Shown here: piece by piece, positions 1-7,045 of the stretch | Layout: each line of letters begins with the position of its first letter | How positions within the stretch are numbered: position 1 is the stretch's first letter | From: Bacillota bacterium | Lineage (GTDB): Bacteria; Bacillota; Clostridia; Christensenellales; Aristaeellaceae | NCBI GenBank assembly: GCA_023413135.1 | Contig: JAEZQK010000120.1 | Location: forward strand, 1-36,987 | Direction: 5' to 3' | DNA: 36,987 nucleotides | Notes under the pieces: generated by a model | Told to the model about the DNA's origin: nothing | What the model saw: the letters and a program-made list of their open reading frames with translations, nothing else | The model's database searches: none | Made by a program: the position numbers and the translations under genes

Positions 1-77
1 ATGGGTTCCGCTTCCGAAAGCGCCAGCGCGGGGACAAACAGGAGCATAGCAAGAACGAGGGCTACGACCTTCTTCAT
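1..77 (-). CDS. Secreted protein, N-terminal fragment (probable ABC substrate-binding protein)
   Basis: Only the first 25 or so codons lie inside the window; the rest runs off the left edge. The start (MKKVVALVLAML...) is a classic Sec signal peptide: two lysines, a hydrophobic core, then a small-residue cleavage region (ALALSEAEP) with no lipobox cysteine. A GGAAG ribosome binding site sits upstream. It lies downstream of MetNI-like genes on the same strand, so a MetQ-type methionine-binding protein is the natural guess, but a terminator and a good promoter separate it from metI. The opp binding protein in this window has a very similar signal peptide, which supports a binding-protein call but not a specific substrate. 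Confidence 0.6.
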   Translation of the reverse strand, partial: MKKVVALVLAMLLFVPALALSEAEP

Positions 78-121
78 AGAGTCTACTTCCTTTCAATTGT
101 CTTCCCTTGGTGCTGTCATCT

Positions 122-150
122 ATTATAATCATTAAAAGTGAAATATGCAA
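122..150 (-). promoter_or_regulatory. Sigma-70/SigA type promoter for the secreted protein at the left edge
   Basis: On the minus strand TTGCAT (150-145) and TATAAT (127-122) are separated by 17 bases, about 45 bases before the start codon at 77. This suggests independent transcription of the downstream secreted-protein gene. Confidence 0.65.
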
Positions 151-244
151 TAGATACGGTGGATGGATGAAAGAAAGTACAATATTGCGGGCTGCCAACG
201 TGAAAAAACGACGCTTTTTTACAGGCACATTGCAGAATGTTTAT

Positions 245-273
245 AAGAAAAGGGCCCGGCAAACCGCCGGGCC
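245..273 (-). terminator. Intrinsic terminator after metI-like gene
   Basis: An 8-bp perfect GC stem (GGCCCGGC/GCCGGGCC, 253-260 with 266-273) with a 5-base loop lies 17 bases past the metI-like stop. On the minus strand it is followed by CTTTTCTTATAA. It separates metNI from the secreted-protein gene. Confidence 0.8.
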
Positions 274-290
274 GCATAGGGGAACCATGT

Positions 291-947
291 CTACTTTTCC
301 GCGTTTTGGGCAAACCGGAAAGACAGCCTGCTTACAAGGAAAAATAGGAAAGCCAGCAGCAAAAGGCATAAAAACCATGTGAGCCCGTCTGTTTGCAACA
401 ATCCGTCCCGTAATGCAAGGCCCGTCAGCCCGCCGCCCACCGCACTGCTGGCTACCGATCCCATGGCCAAAAGAAAGAGGGCAGTTTCACAAAGCGTGTG
501 GAGGAGCCTGTTTTTTCCCAGCGGTATAAGAACGCGGCGGATCAGCCCCCAACCTGAAAGCCCCGAAGCCAGAGCCATTTCCAGGGTGGATTCATCGATG
601 GCATAAAACGCACCATACACATGAAAGGTCAGATGGGCCGCCGCGCCCAGGGACAAAAGCAACGCTGCCGCCGTGCCGTACGCCATACCGGAGGTGCGCT
701 GCATCCATAGAAGCAGCATGGGCATAAGCCCCAGATACCAAAGGGAACGGAGGCAGGGCAGCGCCTTTGTACCGGCGGGACGAGGCTTTGCGCTGCGGGA
801 AAGCAGCGGATGACGCCGGAAAAACAGCCACAGGCCCAGGGAGCCGCCTGAAATGGAAGCGATCACAAGCGGAAAAAGCAAAAGGATCAGCGTCTGCAAA
901 AAGGCGTTCACCAGCGGGGCCGCCTGCGGGAAGGGATAGTCATACAT
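291..947 (-). CDS. metI: MetI-like ABC transporter permease (D-methionine type), divergent
   Basis: Inner-membrane permease of about 218 residues, the usual MetI size, with roughly five hydrophobic segments (near residues 13-38, 68-85, 90-112, 150-170 and 187-207). A loop resembling the EAA motif that docks on the ATPase is seen as EMALASGLSGWGLIRRVLIP, with the conserved Gly and the I-x-x-P end. It overlaps the end of the MetN-like gene by 8 bases, with GAGGTG upstream of the ATG, so translation is coupled. Substrate is inferred from the partner's NIL domain; methionine import is the family role. The sequence is more divergent than typical MetI, in keeping with its unusual ATPase partner. 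Confidence 0.72.
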   Translation of the reverse strand: MYDYPFPQAAPLVNAFLQTLILLLFPLVIASISGGSLGLWLFFRRHPLLSRSAKPRPAGTKALPCLRSLWYLGLMPMLLLWMQRTSGMAYGTAAALLLSLGAAAHLTFHVYGAFYAIDESTLEMALASGLSGWGLIRRVLIPLGKNRLLHTLCETALFLLAMGSVASSAVGGGLTGLALRDGLLQTDGLTWFLCLLLLAFLFFLVSRLSFRFAQNAEK

Positions 948-1950
948 CCTGGATCACCTCCGCCCGGTAGGTATGCGCCTTTAAGTATCCCAGAACGGAA
1001 ACCATCAAAGCCGGTTCCGCGTTGAAGGAAACGTACATTTTGCCAAGGGGCTTTCCGCCGATGTATTCGATGCGGCCCTGCAGAATGTTGAACTCCACGC
1101 CAAAGCGCTGGGCTGTTTCGTACAGGATAGGTTCGTTGGCCGGGTCGCCCATATACTCGATGCACACGATGGTGCCGCAGGCGTGCTCCTTCACATCGGG
1201 GGGCAGCCCGAGGGATAGCTGCTGGGCAAGAAACTCCCCGGTGAAGGGGTGCCGAGGGGTGGAGAACAGGGAAAACGTATCATTCAATTCCACCACTTTG
1301 CCATCCTGCATCATGGCCGCGCGGCCGCAAAGGCGCTTGACCGCGTGCAAATCGCAGGTGGACAGCACAAGCGTTAATTCAAGTTCGTTATGAAGGCGCT
1401 GAAGCAGGTTCAGTATGTTTTCCCCGGCGGCAGGCGTCAACCCCAGGGTAGGTTCCATGCAAAGCAGTATCCTAGGACCCGCGGCCAGGGCCCTGGCGAT
1501 GGCACCCCGCTTTTGCTGCTCCATGGTTAGCGCACCGGGATAAGCGCCGCCCAATCCCTCCAATCCGGTGAGCGCCAAAAGCGCTTCCACCCGCTCTGTG
1601 TTTTTTTCGTTCATTGTGCCGGATGCACCGAGCGGGAGGGCGATGCTGTCCCGCAAAGGAAGATTGTTCATCAATGCGGGAGAAGAAAGTACCATGCCCA
1701 CCTGATGGCGCAGGGCGGAAAGATCATGGCCGCTCAAGCGGGTCACGGAACGGCCATCCATCAATACATCGCCCCGGGTGGGCGTGACCAATCCGTTCAC
1801 CGTGCGAAGGAGCGTGGATTTGCCGGCCCCTGCATGACCGGCGATGCCGAAAATCTCCCCGGCTTCTATGGTGAAGGATACATCCTCCAGGATAAGCGGC
1901 CTGCCGTTTTTTGCAGCGTTTGCAACGGACACGTGCTGAAATGCGATCAT
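940..1950 (-). CDS. metN: MetN-like ABC ATPase with NIL domain, catalytic motifs degenerate
   Basis: An ABC ATPase domain is followed by a C-terminal NIL/ACT-like domain (about the last 85 residues), the arrangement of MetN, the ATPase of methionine importers. I start at ATG 1950, which has GGGAGGA 11 bases upstream; an ATG at 1971 lacks a site. Counting from that upstream ATG, Walker A is intact (GHAGAGKST, 45-53). Other motifs are altered: Q-loop Gln is Ser96, the LSGGQ signature reads LTMEQ (148-152), the Walker B Asp is Met172 (LLCMEP; Glu173 kept), the D-loop Asp is Thr179, and the switch His is Cys206. The frame is open over its full length with no frameshift. It may be a weak ATPase, a regulatory paralogue or an early decaying gene. 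Lies 33 bases after the Rrf2 gene. Confidence 0.8.
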   Translation of the reverse strand: MIAFQHVSVANAAKNGRPLILEDVSFTIEAGEIFGIAGHAGAGKSTLLRTVNGLVTPTRGDVLMDGRSVTRLSGHDLSALRHQVGMVLSSPALMNNLPLRDSIALPLGASGTMNEKNTERVEALLALTGLEGLGGAYPGALTMEQQKRGAIARALAAGPRILLCMEPTLGLTPAAGENILNLLQRLHNELELTLVLSTCDLHAVKRLCGRAAMMQDGKVVELNDTFSLFSTPRHPFTGEFLAQQLSLGLPPDVKEHACGTIVCIEYMGDPANEPILYETAQRFGVEFNILQGRIEYIGGKPLGKMYVSFNAEPALMVSVLGYLKAHTYRAEVIQDV

Positions 1951-1983
1951 GAAAAGTTTATCCTCCCGCATGGACGGTTTGGG

Positions 1984-2421
1984 TCAGATGACGTAATTGT
2001 CTGCCGCGTGGCGGTTGTAATCCTCCACCAGTTCGGCCAGGGTGATATGGTCCACCACCTGCTCGATGGCGTCATTGATGCGGGTCCATACGTTGTTCAC
2101 TACCAAATGGGCGGCGATATCGCCTGTTTCCTGTCCGCTGTCCACAGGGCTGACCACCGACAGGTCGCCCTCCATGGTGCGCAGGATCATGCCTACGGTG
2201 TATTCGCCGACGCTGCGGGTAAGCTGGTACCCCCCTTGTGCGCCTCGCACGCCCCGCAGGTATCCTGCGCGGCTTAAGGGGGTGATGATCTGCTCCATGT
2301 ATTTTTCCGGAAGCTCCTGGCGGCTGGCCACTTCCTTCAAGGGAATGTAGGAGCCGTTGTTGTGCAGGGCCAGGTCCAGCATGAGGCGCATGCCGTACCG
2401 GCCTTTGGTGGAAATCTTCAT
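1984..2421 (-). CDS. Rrf2-family transcriptional regulator (CymR-like, no cluster cysteines)
   Basis: A 145-residue winged-helix repressor. The start MKISTKGRYGMRLMLDLA is the family hallmark, followed by the recognition region QELPEKYMEQIITPL and the wing GVRGAQGGYQL. The ATG at 2421 has GGGAGG upstream; a longer reading has none. IscR and NsrR hold an iron-sulfur cluster on three cysteines in the middle region; here that region (EGDLSVVSPVDSG) has none, as in CymR, the cysteine-metabolism repressor of Bacilli. It heads the metN-metI cluster and probably controls it and itself. Control of sulfur amino acid uptake is inference from family and position. About 145 residues is normal length. Confidence 0.85.
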   Translation of the reverse strand: MKISTKGRYGMRLMLDLALHNNGSYIPLKEVASRQELPEKYMEQIITPLSRAGYLRGVRGAQGGYQLTRSVGEYTVGMILRTMEGDLSVVSPVDSGQETGDIAAHLVVNNVWTRINDAIEQVVDHITLAELVEDYNRHAADNYVI

Positions 2422-2464
2422 GGACGGGTGCCTCCCACGATCCAATTGCAAAATTCCTATGGAA

Positions 2465-2506
2465 ATACCATGAAAGTATGCTATCATTGCCGGAAGCGTT
2501 TGTCAA
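2465..2506 (-). promoter_or_regulatory. Promoter of the Rrf2-metNI operon with candidate operator
   Basis: On the minus strand TTGACA (2506-2501) and TAGCAT (2483-2478) are 17 bases apart. An ATAC-N7-GTAT inverted repeat (2465-2479) overlaps the -10 and start-site region, a fitting place for autorepression by the Rrf2 protein. The repeat is short, so its role is a guess. Confidence 0.5.
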
Positions 2507-2553
2507 CGGGCAAGGGAAAGATGTGGAAATTTGAGGGGATGCACGCAAATGCC

Positions 2554-2583
2554 TTGACAGTCCATTTCTCCATGGCATATCAT
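2554..2583 (+). promoter_or_regulatory. Promoter of ybaK-thioesterase operon
   Basis: TTGACA (2554-2559) and TATCAT (2578-2583) are separated by 18 bases and lie 35 bases before the ybaK start codon. Confidence 0.6.
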
Positions 2584-2618
2584 GGAATCGTTATATTTAT
2601 ACCAAAGGAAGCGATTGC

Positions 2619-3107
2619 ATGTCTGTGGAACGGGTGAAAGCTTATCTTGAAAAGTATCATATGGGAAGCCGGGTGATGGAGCTTGCCTTGTCCAGTGCCA
2701 CGGTGGAATTGGCGGCCAAGGCACTAAATACCCAGGAGGCCAGGATCGCCAAAACGCTCTCCTTTCAGGGGCAGGATGGGCCTGTTCTCCTGGTGGCGGC
2801 AGGGGATGCACGCATTGACAACGGGAAGTTCAAGGCCGCCTTTGGCTTGAAAGCCCGGATGCTCTCTCCCCAGGAAGTGATCGACAGCGTAGGCCACGCG
2901 GTGGGCGGTGTATGCCCTTTCGCCATTGAAAACCCGGCGGCAAAGGTGTACCTGGATGAATCCCTCAAACGCTTTGAAACGGTATTTCCCGCCTGCGGCT
3001 CAGGCAACAGTGCGGTGGAGATGACATTGGCGGAACTGGAATTAACCAGCCAATGTGCAGGCTGGGTGGATGCTTGCAAGGGATGGCAGGAGGAGCAAAC
3101 CGCATGA
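2619..3107 (+). CDS. ybaK: YbaK/EbsC-family aminoacyl-tRNA deacylase
   Basis: A 162-residue cytoplasmic protein of the YbaK/ProX editing family, which hydrolyses mischarged tRNA such as Cys-tRNA(Pro). Seen are the family core RIAKTLSFQ with the conserved lysine, the VLLVAAGDARID strand, and the glycine-rich VGHAVGGVCPFAI near residues 90-102 that shapes the active site, then KVYLDESL. Length is normal. ATG has AGGAAG upstream and a good promoter precedes it. Its stop overlaps the next start as ATGA, so the thioesterase gene is translationally coupled. Exact tRNA substrate cannot be read from the sequence. Confidence 0.9.
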   Translation: MSVERVKAYLEKYHMGSRVMELALSSATVELAAKALNTQEARIAKTLSFQGQDGPVLLVAAGDARIDNGKFKAAFGLKARMLSPQEVIDSVGHAVGGVCPFAIENPAAKVYLDESLKRFETVFPACGSGNSAVEMTLAELELTSQCAGWVDACKGWQEEQTA

Positions 3108-3475
3108 CAGGAAAACAGGAAGCAATCGTTACAGAGGAATTGACCGCCCGGCATATGGGCAGTGGATGTCTTGCTGTTTTTGCCACACCGGCCTTGGTGG
3201 CGCTGATGGAGAATGCAGCCTGCAAGGCGCTTGAAGGGTCGCTGGAGGAAGGCGCTACCACCGTGGGCACCCGCATCGAGGTCAGCCACGAGGCGGCTAC
3301 CCCCTTGGGCATGCGGGTGTGGGCGGAGGCAAAGCTTGTTTCCCAGGAGGGCCGGGCGTATGAATTCGAAATCTCGGCTTATGATGAGTGCGGCCTGATC
3401 GGCAAGGCCTTTCACCAGCGGGTGGCCGTCAAGGCAGCCCGCTTTCAGGAAAAAACGGACGCAAAACGCGGCTAA
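3104..3475 (+). CDS. Hotdog-fold thioesterase (FlK-like)
   Basis: A 123-residue protein of the thioesterase group that includes fluoroacetyl-CoA thioesterase FlK. Recognisable features are VTEELTARHMGSGCLAVFATP, the helix ALVALMENAACKALE with the conserved Glu-Asn-Ala, GATTVGTRIEVSHEAATPLG with the conserved His, and GLIGKAFHQRVAV at the end. I start at ATG 3104, which forms an ATGA overlap with ybaK; an upstream in-frame start would read through the end of ybaK. Members act on small acyl-CoAs or are housekeeping proteins of unknown substrate; fluoroacetate resistance should not be assumed. Confidence 0.83.
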   Translation: MTGKQEAIVTEELTARHMGSGCLAVFATPALVALMENAACKALEGSLEEGATTVGTRIEVSHEAATPLGMRVWAEAKLVSQEGRAYEFEISAYDECGLIGKAFHQRVAVKAARFQEKTDAKRG

Positions 3476-3886
3476 CTTGGCTAGTGGACTTTCAACTACG
3501 AGAAGTTTCGTTTTTTTGCTACCTAAGCCGCGTTTGCCAAGCCACAATTGCGCCGCACACATTATAAGCCTTCCCCTGGAGGGGAAGGTGGCGCGTAGCA
3601 CCGGATGAGGTGTTGATGCAAACACGTGGTTGCTGTAAACACCTCATCAGTCGACTTCGTCGACAGCTTCCCCTCAAGGGGAAGCCTCCACAGGCCATTC
3701 AAGTTGTCTCTTCTAAAGCATCTTCTTTGGAACGTTGATCAGTAATCAAGCACCCGTATTCCTCAAGTTTGATAATTGAAAGTTCACTGGAACCAACTTT
3801 CGGGGATACATTGAAGTATTTTGACGGCGGTAAAGAAGGAATTTCCCGGCGGATTTCCCAAGGATGAAGGATGGGTGGATGCATTT
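3476..3886. other. Gene-free interval holding a palindromic repeat
   Basis: This 411-base gap contains the repeat at 3567-3687. Just before it a 9-bp inverted pair (AACGCGGCT near 3467 and AGCCGCGTT near 3526) spans the end of the thioesterase gene. The final ~200 bases are AT-richer and should hold the promoter for alr, but no convincing -35/-10 pair was found. Confidence 0.6.
3567..3687. repeat. MITE/REP-like palindromic element
   Basis: About 120 bases with imperfect terminal inverted repeats. Each end carries its own hairpin (TTCCCC-tgga-GGGGAA on the left, TTCCCC-tcaa-GGGGAA on the right) and an inner GATGAGGTG / CACCTCATC arm; the right arm adds GTCGAC-ttc-GTCGAC. No coding capacity. 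Similar short elements are, from memory, common in gut Clostridia. Confidence 0.75.
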
Positions 3887-5053
3887 ATGCAAACCTCTTT
3901 CTTGCGCAGGACATGGGTGGAGATCGATTTGGACGGCATCGTGCATAATTATAAGGAAGCATGCAGGCTCTGCGGGCCAGGCACGAAGGTGACCTGCGTA
4001 TTAAAGTCTAACGCTTACGGCCATGGGGCTGTGGAGGTGGCAAAGGCACTTTCAGAGGCCGGAGCGGTAAGCTTTGCCGTAAGCTGCGCCCGGGAGGCTT
4101 TTGAACTTCGCAAAGCGGGCATCGGGCAGGAGATTTTCGTTATGACCGTTACCGAGGAGGAAGCGCTTGTAGAAGCTATCCGGCAGAACATACAATTGAC
4201 CGTGGCCTCTCTAAATCAGGCCATTTTGGTGGACCGCGCCGCTGCAAAAGCACATCATAAGGGCGTTATCCATATCAAGGTGGATACGGGGATGCACAGG
4301 CTGGGCTTTGTGCCCGGCCCTCAGGCGATCGATGATGTACTGGCTATCGGCAAGCTTTCGCATGTACGCGTGCAGGGGCTGTATTCCCACCTGGCCCTGA
4401 CCAACAGGGAGCGGGATGAAAAGCAGCATGGTCTGCTCAAAGGGATGTATGATGAGCTTTCGGAGCGGGGCATGCATATCCCCGAATTGCACCTGTGCGA
4501 CTCCATCGGTTTGGTCCGATACCCTAAATGGCAGTATGACAGGGTGCGCACCGGGGCGCTGCTGTTTGGCGTTAGGCCTATGGGCAGCGAGAATATGGAT
4601 TTTGACTGCCGGGAAACCCTGTGCATGAAGACCGTTGTCGCACAGGTAATGGATGTGGCTGCCGGGGAAACGGTTGGGTATGACAGCGACTCGCCGCTTA
4701 TACGGGATTCCCGTGTGGCCACGCTGTGTGCCGGCTACGGTGACGGGTACCCCCGATGCATGTCCCGGGTGGCCAGCGTGTTGGTGCGGGGAAAATTGGC
4801 GCCCGTATTGGGGCTTATATGCATGGATCAGATGATGGTGGATGTGACGGACATTCCCGGCGTACAGGAAGGGGATGAGGTCGCGTTATTGGGGGGTGGC
4901 ATCGGCTATATGCAGTATGCCGCCTGGGCCCGCACCAACAGGAACGAGGCCATCACCATCGTAAGCCGCAGGCCGCCCAGGGTGTATATGAAAAACGGTC
5001 AGGTTTTAAAAGTGCTGGACTATCTTTCGGGAGACGGAGGGACGAGGGTATGA
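3887..5053 (+). CDS. alr: Alanine racemase (PLP, fold type III)
   Basis: Interconverts L- and D-alanine. The 388-residue protein starting at ATG 3887 has the PLP lysine in LKSNAYGHG (Lys40) and the opposing catalytic tyrosine in VGYD (Tyr265), the same positions as in the Geobacillus enzyme, plus KVDTGMHRLG, RTGALLFG, AGYGDGYPR and ICMDQMMVDVT. A longer reading from TTG 3821 adds 22 residues outside the family; GTG 3875 is another option because the Shine-Dalgarno for 3887 is weak. Its stop overlaps the M20 start (ATGA). With the downstream D-aminopeptidase it suggests catabolic use on salvaged D-Ala as well as, or instead of, wall synthesis. Broad-specificity amino acid racemase is possible. 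Confidence 0.92.
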   Translation: MQTSFLRRTWVEIDLDGIVHNYKEACRLCGPGTKVTCVLKSNAYGHGAVEVAKALSEAGAVSFAVSCAREAFELRKAGIGQEIFVMTVTEEEALVEAIRQNIQLTVASLNQAILVDRAAAKAHHKGVIHIKVDTGMHRLGFVPGPQAIDDVLAIGKLSHVRVQGLYSHLALTNRERDEKQHGLLKGMYDELSERGMHIPELHLCDSIGLVRYPKWQYDRVRTGALLFGVRPMGSENMDFDCRETLCMKTVVAQVMDVAAGETVGYDSDSPLIRDSRVATLCAGYGDGYPRCMSRVASVLVRGKLAPVLGLICMDQMMVDVTDIPGVQEGDEVALLGGGIGYMQYAAWARTNRNEAITIVSRRPPRVYMKNGQVLKVLDYLSGDGGTRV

Positions 5054-6219
5054 AGTATGATCATGTGAAGCGGCGGGCGGAAGAAATAGCACCCTTCATC
5101 ATTGATATACGCAGGCAGCTGCATATGCAGCCGGAACTGGGCGGCCAGGAGGAAAACACCCAGCGCTTCCTGCTTGCAAAGCTTAACGAACTGAACATAG
5201 AGACACTTACCTATCCCGGCCAGTATGCGGTGGTGGGGCTGATCCGTGGAACATTTCCCGGGAAAACCATCGCCCTGCGGGCGGACATGGATGCCCTGCC
5301 CGTTCAGGAGGCGACGGGGCTGCCCTTTGCCTCCCAAATTCCGGGTAGGATGCATGCCTGCGGCCACGACGCCCATATGGCCATCGCGCTGGGGGCGGCC
5401 AAAATATTGATGGAAAACAGGGATCGTATTCATGGCCAGGTGAAGCTCCTGTTTGAGCCGGCGGAGGAAACCACAGGCGGTGCCAAAGATATGGTGGCCG
5501 CCGGCTGCCTGGAAAATCCCTATGTGGACGCGGTGTTCGGGCTGCACATGCTGCCGGATCAGCCTGCCGGCGTTGTGTTTACCAAGCCGGGCAGTGTCAG
5601 CGGAGCCAGCAACGCCATTAATATTGCCGTATCGGGAACCGGCTGCCATGGAGCCTATCCCGAGCGGGGCGTGGATGCCATCGCCATCGCCTCGCAGATC
5701 ATCACAACGCTGCAGACGCTGGTGAGCCGCAACGTTTCGCCGCTGGACAGCGCGGTGGTGACCTTCGGCAAAATCACGGGCGGCACCGCCAGAAACGTGA
5801 TCTGCGACCGTGTGGAAATCGAGGGTACGCTGCGTACGTTAAAACCTAAGACAAGGGCGATGCTCAAGGAAAAGCTTGCCGAAATACCCGCTGCCATTGC
5901 AAAGGCCATGGGCGGCAGCGCAAAGGCAACAGTACCGGACGGCTATGGCGCTGTATACAACGACGAAGCGCTCCATGAACAATTTCTGGCATTGGCCAAA
6001 GACATGGTGGAGGAAAAGAATATCGTGATCCGCGAGTATCCAAGCCTTGGGGTGGAAAGCTTTAGCTTTTTTGTGGCCGGTACCCCCGGCGTGTATTACG
6101 ATTTGGGCTGCGGCGTGGGCTCCGCGCTGCATACCTGTGATTTTCATGTGGATGAAAGCTGCCTGAAGGTGGGCGCGGCACTGCAGGCAGCCATGGCCCT
6201 GGATTTTTTGAAAGGATAA
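5050..6219 (+). CDS. M20D-family amidohydrolase (N-acyl/aminoacyl hydrolase)
   Basis: A 389-residue metallo-hydrolase of the hippurate hydrolase / IAA-amino acid hydrolase type that removes acyl groups from amino acids or cleaves small peptides. Metal ligands are visible: HACGHDAH (Cys104, His106), PAEETTGGA (Glu139/140), GLHM (His166) and a C-terminal His in ALHTCDFH. The inserted dimerisation domain begins near SGTGCHGAYPERGVDA. Full length, cytoplasmic (no signal). It is coupled to alr by ATGA and followed 5 bases later by dppA, so it likely acts on products of the same pathway, for example N-acetylated amino acids or diaminopimelate-type compounds. Substrate is not readable from sequence. 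Confidence 0.9.
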   Translation: MKYDHVKRRAEEIAPFIIDIRRQLHMQPELGGQEENTQRFLLAKLNELNIETLTYPGQYAVVGLIRGTFPGKTIALRADMDALPVQEATGLPFASQIPGRMHACGHDAHMAIALGAAKILMENRDRIHGQVKLLFEPAEETTGGAKDMVAAGCLENPYVDAVFGLHMLPDQPAGVVFTKPGSVSGASNAINIAVSGTGCHGAYPERGVDAIAIASQIITTLQTLVSRNVSPLDSAVVTFGKITGGTARNVICDRVEIEGTLRTLKPKTRAMLKEKLAEIPAAIAKAMGGSAKATVPDGYGAVYNDEALHEQFLALAKDMVEEKNIVIREYPSLGVESFSFFVAGTPGVYYDLGCGVGSALHTCDFHVDESCLKVGAALQAAMALDFLKG

Positions 6220-6224
6220 AGTAT

Positions 6225-7025
6225 ATGAAGCGCATTTTTCTTTCCGCCGATATGGAGGGTACCTGCGGCATTGTCCATTGGGATGAGACGGGCAAGAACA
6301 AACCGGATTACACGCCCTTTGCAAGGCAGATGACCAGAGAAGTAGCCGCCGCCTGTGAGGGGGCCATTTCGTGCGGGGCGGAGGAAATCATGGTCAAGGA
6401 TGCCCATGATTCCGCCAGAAATATTGAGCCTGCAGAGCTGCCGGAGCAGGTACGTATTTTCCGCGGATGGGCCGGTAACCTGTACAGCATGATGGCGGGG
6501 CTTGACGAAAGCTTTTCCGGCGTTTTCTTTACGGGCTACCATTCGGCCGCGGGCGTGAACGGAAACCCCTTGTCCCATACCATGAACACGCAAAATGTTT
6601 ATGTGAAGATCAACGGCCAGCTAGCCTCGGAATTGATGATCAACAGCCTTATTGCCGCCATGCTGAAGGTGCCTGTGCTGCTGGTAACGGGGGACAAGGC
6701 GCTGTGCGACTGGATCACATCCGTCAATCCCAACATCCTCACCGTGCCTGTCAACGAGGGTACGGGCAGGGGAGCCGCTTCCATCCACCCGAACGTGGCG
6801 GTGCGGCGCATCAAGGAAGCTGCGCAAAGGGCCATGAAGCTGGACGCAAGCTTGTGCATGTTCCCGATGCCTGAGCACTTTATCGTTGAGATATGCTACA
6901 AGGAGCACGCCGCGGCCTTTAGCAACAGTTTTTATCCCGGCTGCGTTCAGGTGGATGCCCGGACGGTACGTTTTGAAGCGGATGACTACATGGAGGTTTT
7001 GCGTTTCTTCCATTTCTGCCTGTAA
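6225..7025 (+). CDS. dppA: DppA-like D-aminopeptidase (peptidase M55)
   Basis: A 266-residue zinc peptidase. The M55 start motif S-A-D-M-E-G (residues 7-12) supplies Asp and Glu ligands; further ligands sit in KDAHDSARN, TGYHSAAG and LSHTMNT; GDKALCDW follows. B. subtilis DppA is a self-compartmentalising D-aminopeptidase active on D-Ala-D-Ala. The size matches. Placed 5 bases after the M20 gene and in an operon with alanine racemase, it would release D-Ala that the racemase can turn into L-Ala. AAAGGATAAAG upstream is an adequate ribosome binding site. No dpp peptide transporter is adjacent, though opp lies nearby on the other strand. Confidence 0.9.
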   Translation: MKRIFLSADMEGTCGIVHWDETGKNKPDYTPFARQMTREVAAACEGAISCGAEEIMVKDAHDSARNIEPAELPEQVRIFRGWAGNLYSMMAGLDESFSGVFFTGYHSAAGVNGNPLSHTMNTQNVYVKINGQLASELMINSLIAAMLKVPVLLVTGDKALCDWITSVNPNILTVPVNEGTGRGAASIHPNVAVRRIKEAAQRAMKLDASLCMFPMPEHFIVEICYKEHAAAFSNSFYPGCVQVDARTVRFEADDYMEVLRFFHFCL

Positions 7026-7045
7026 TGATTTCAGGAGGAAAGGTC

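Noticed and set aside
1951..1983. SAM riboswitch or T-box before metN
   Set aside because: Only 33 bases separate the Rrf2 stop from the metN start, and the Rrf2 leader of about 50 bases shows no S-box or T-box features.
2765..3625. A 286-codon minus-strand frame
   Set aside because: Antisense to ybaK and the thioesterase, both with clear family motifs and coupled translation.
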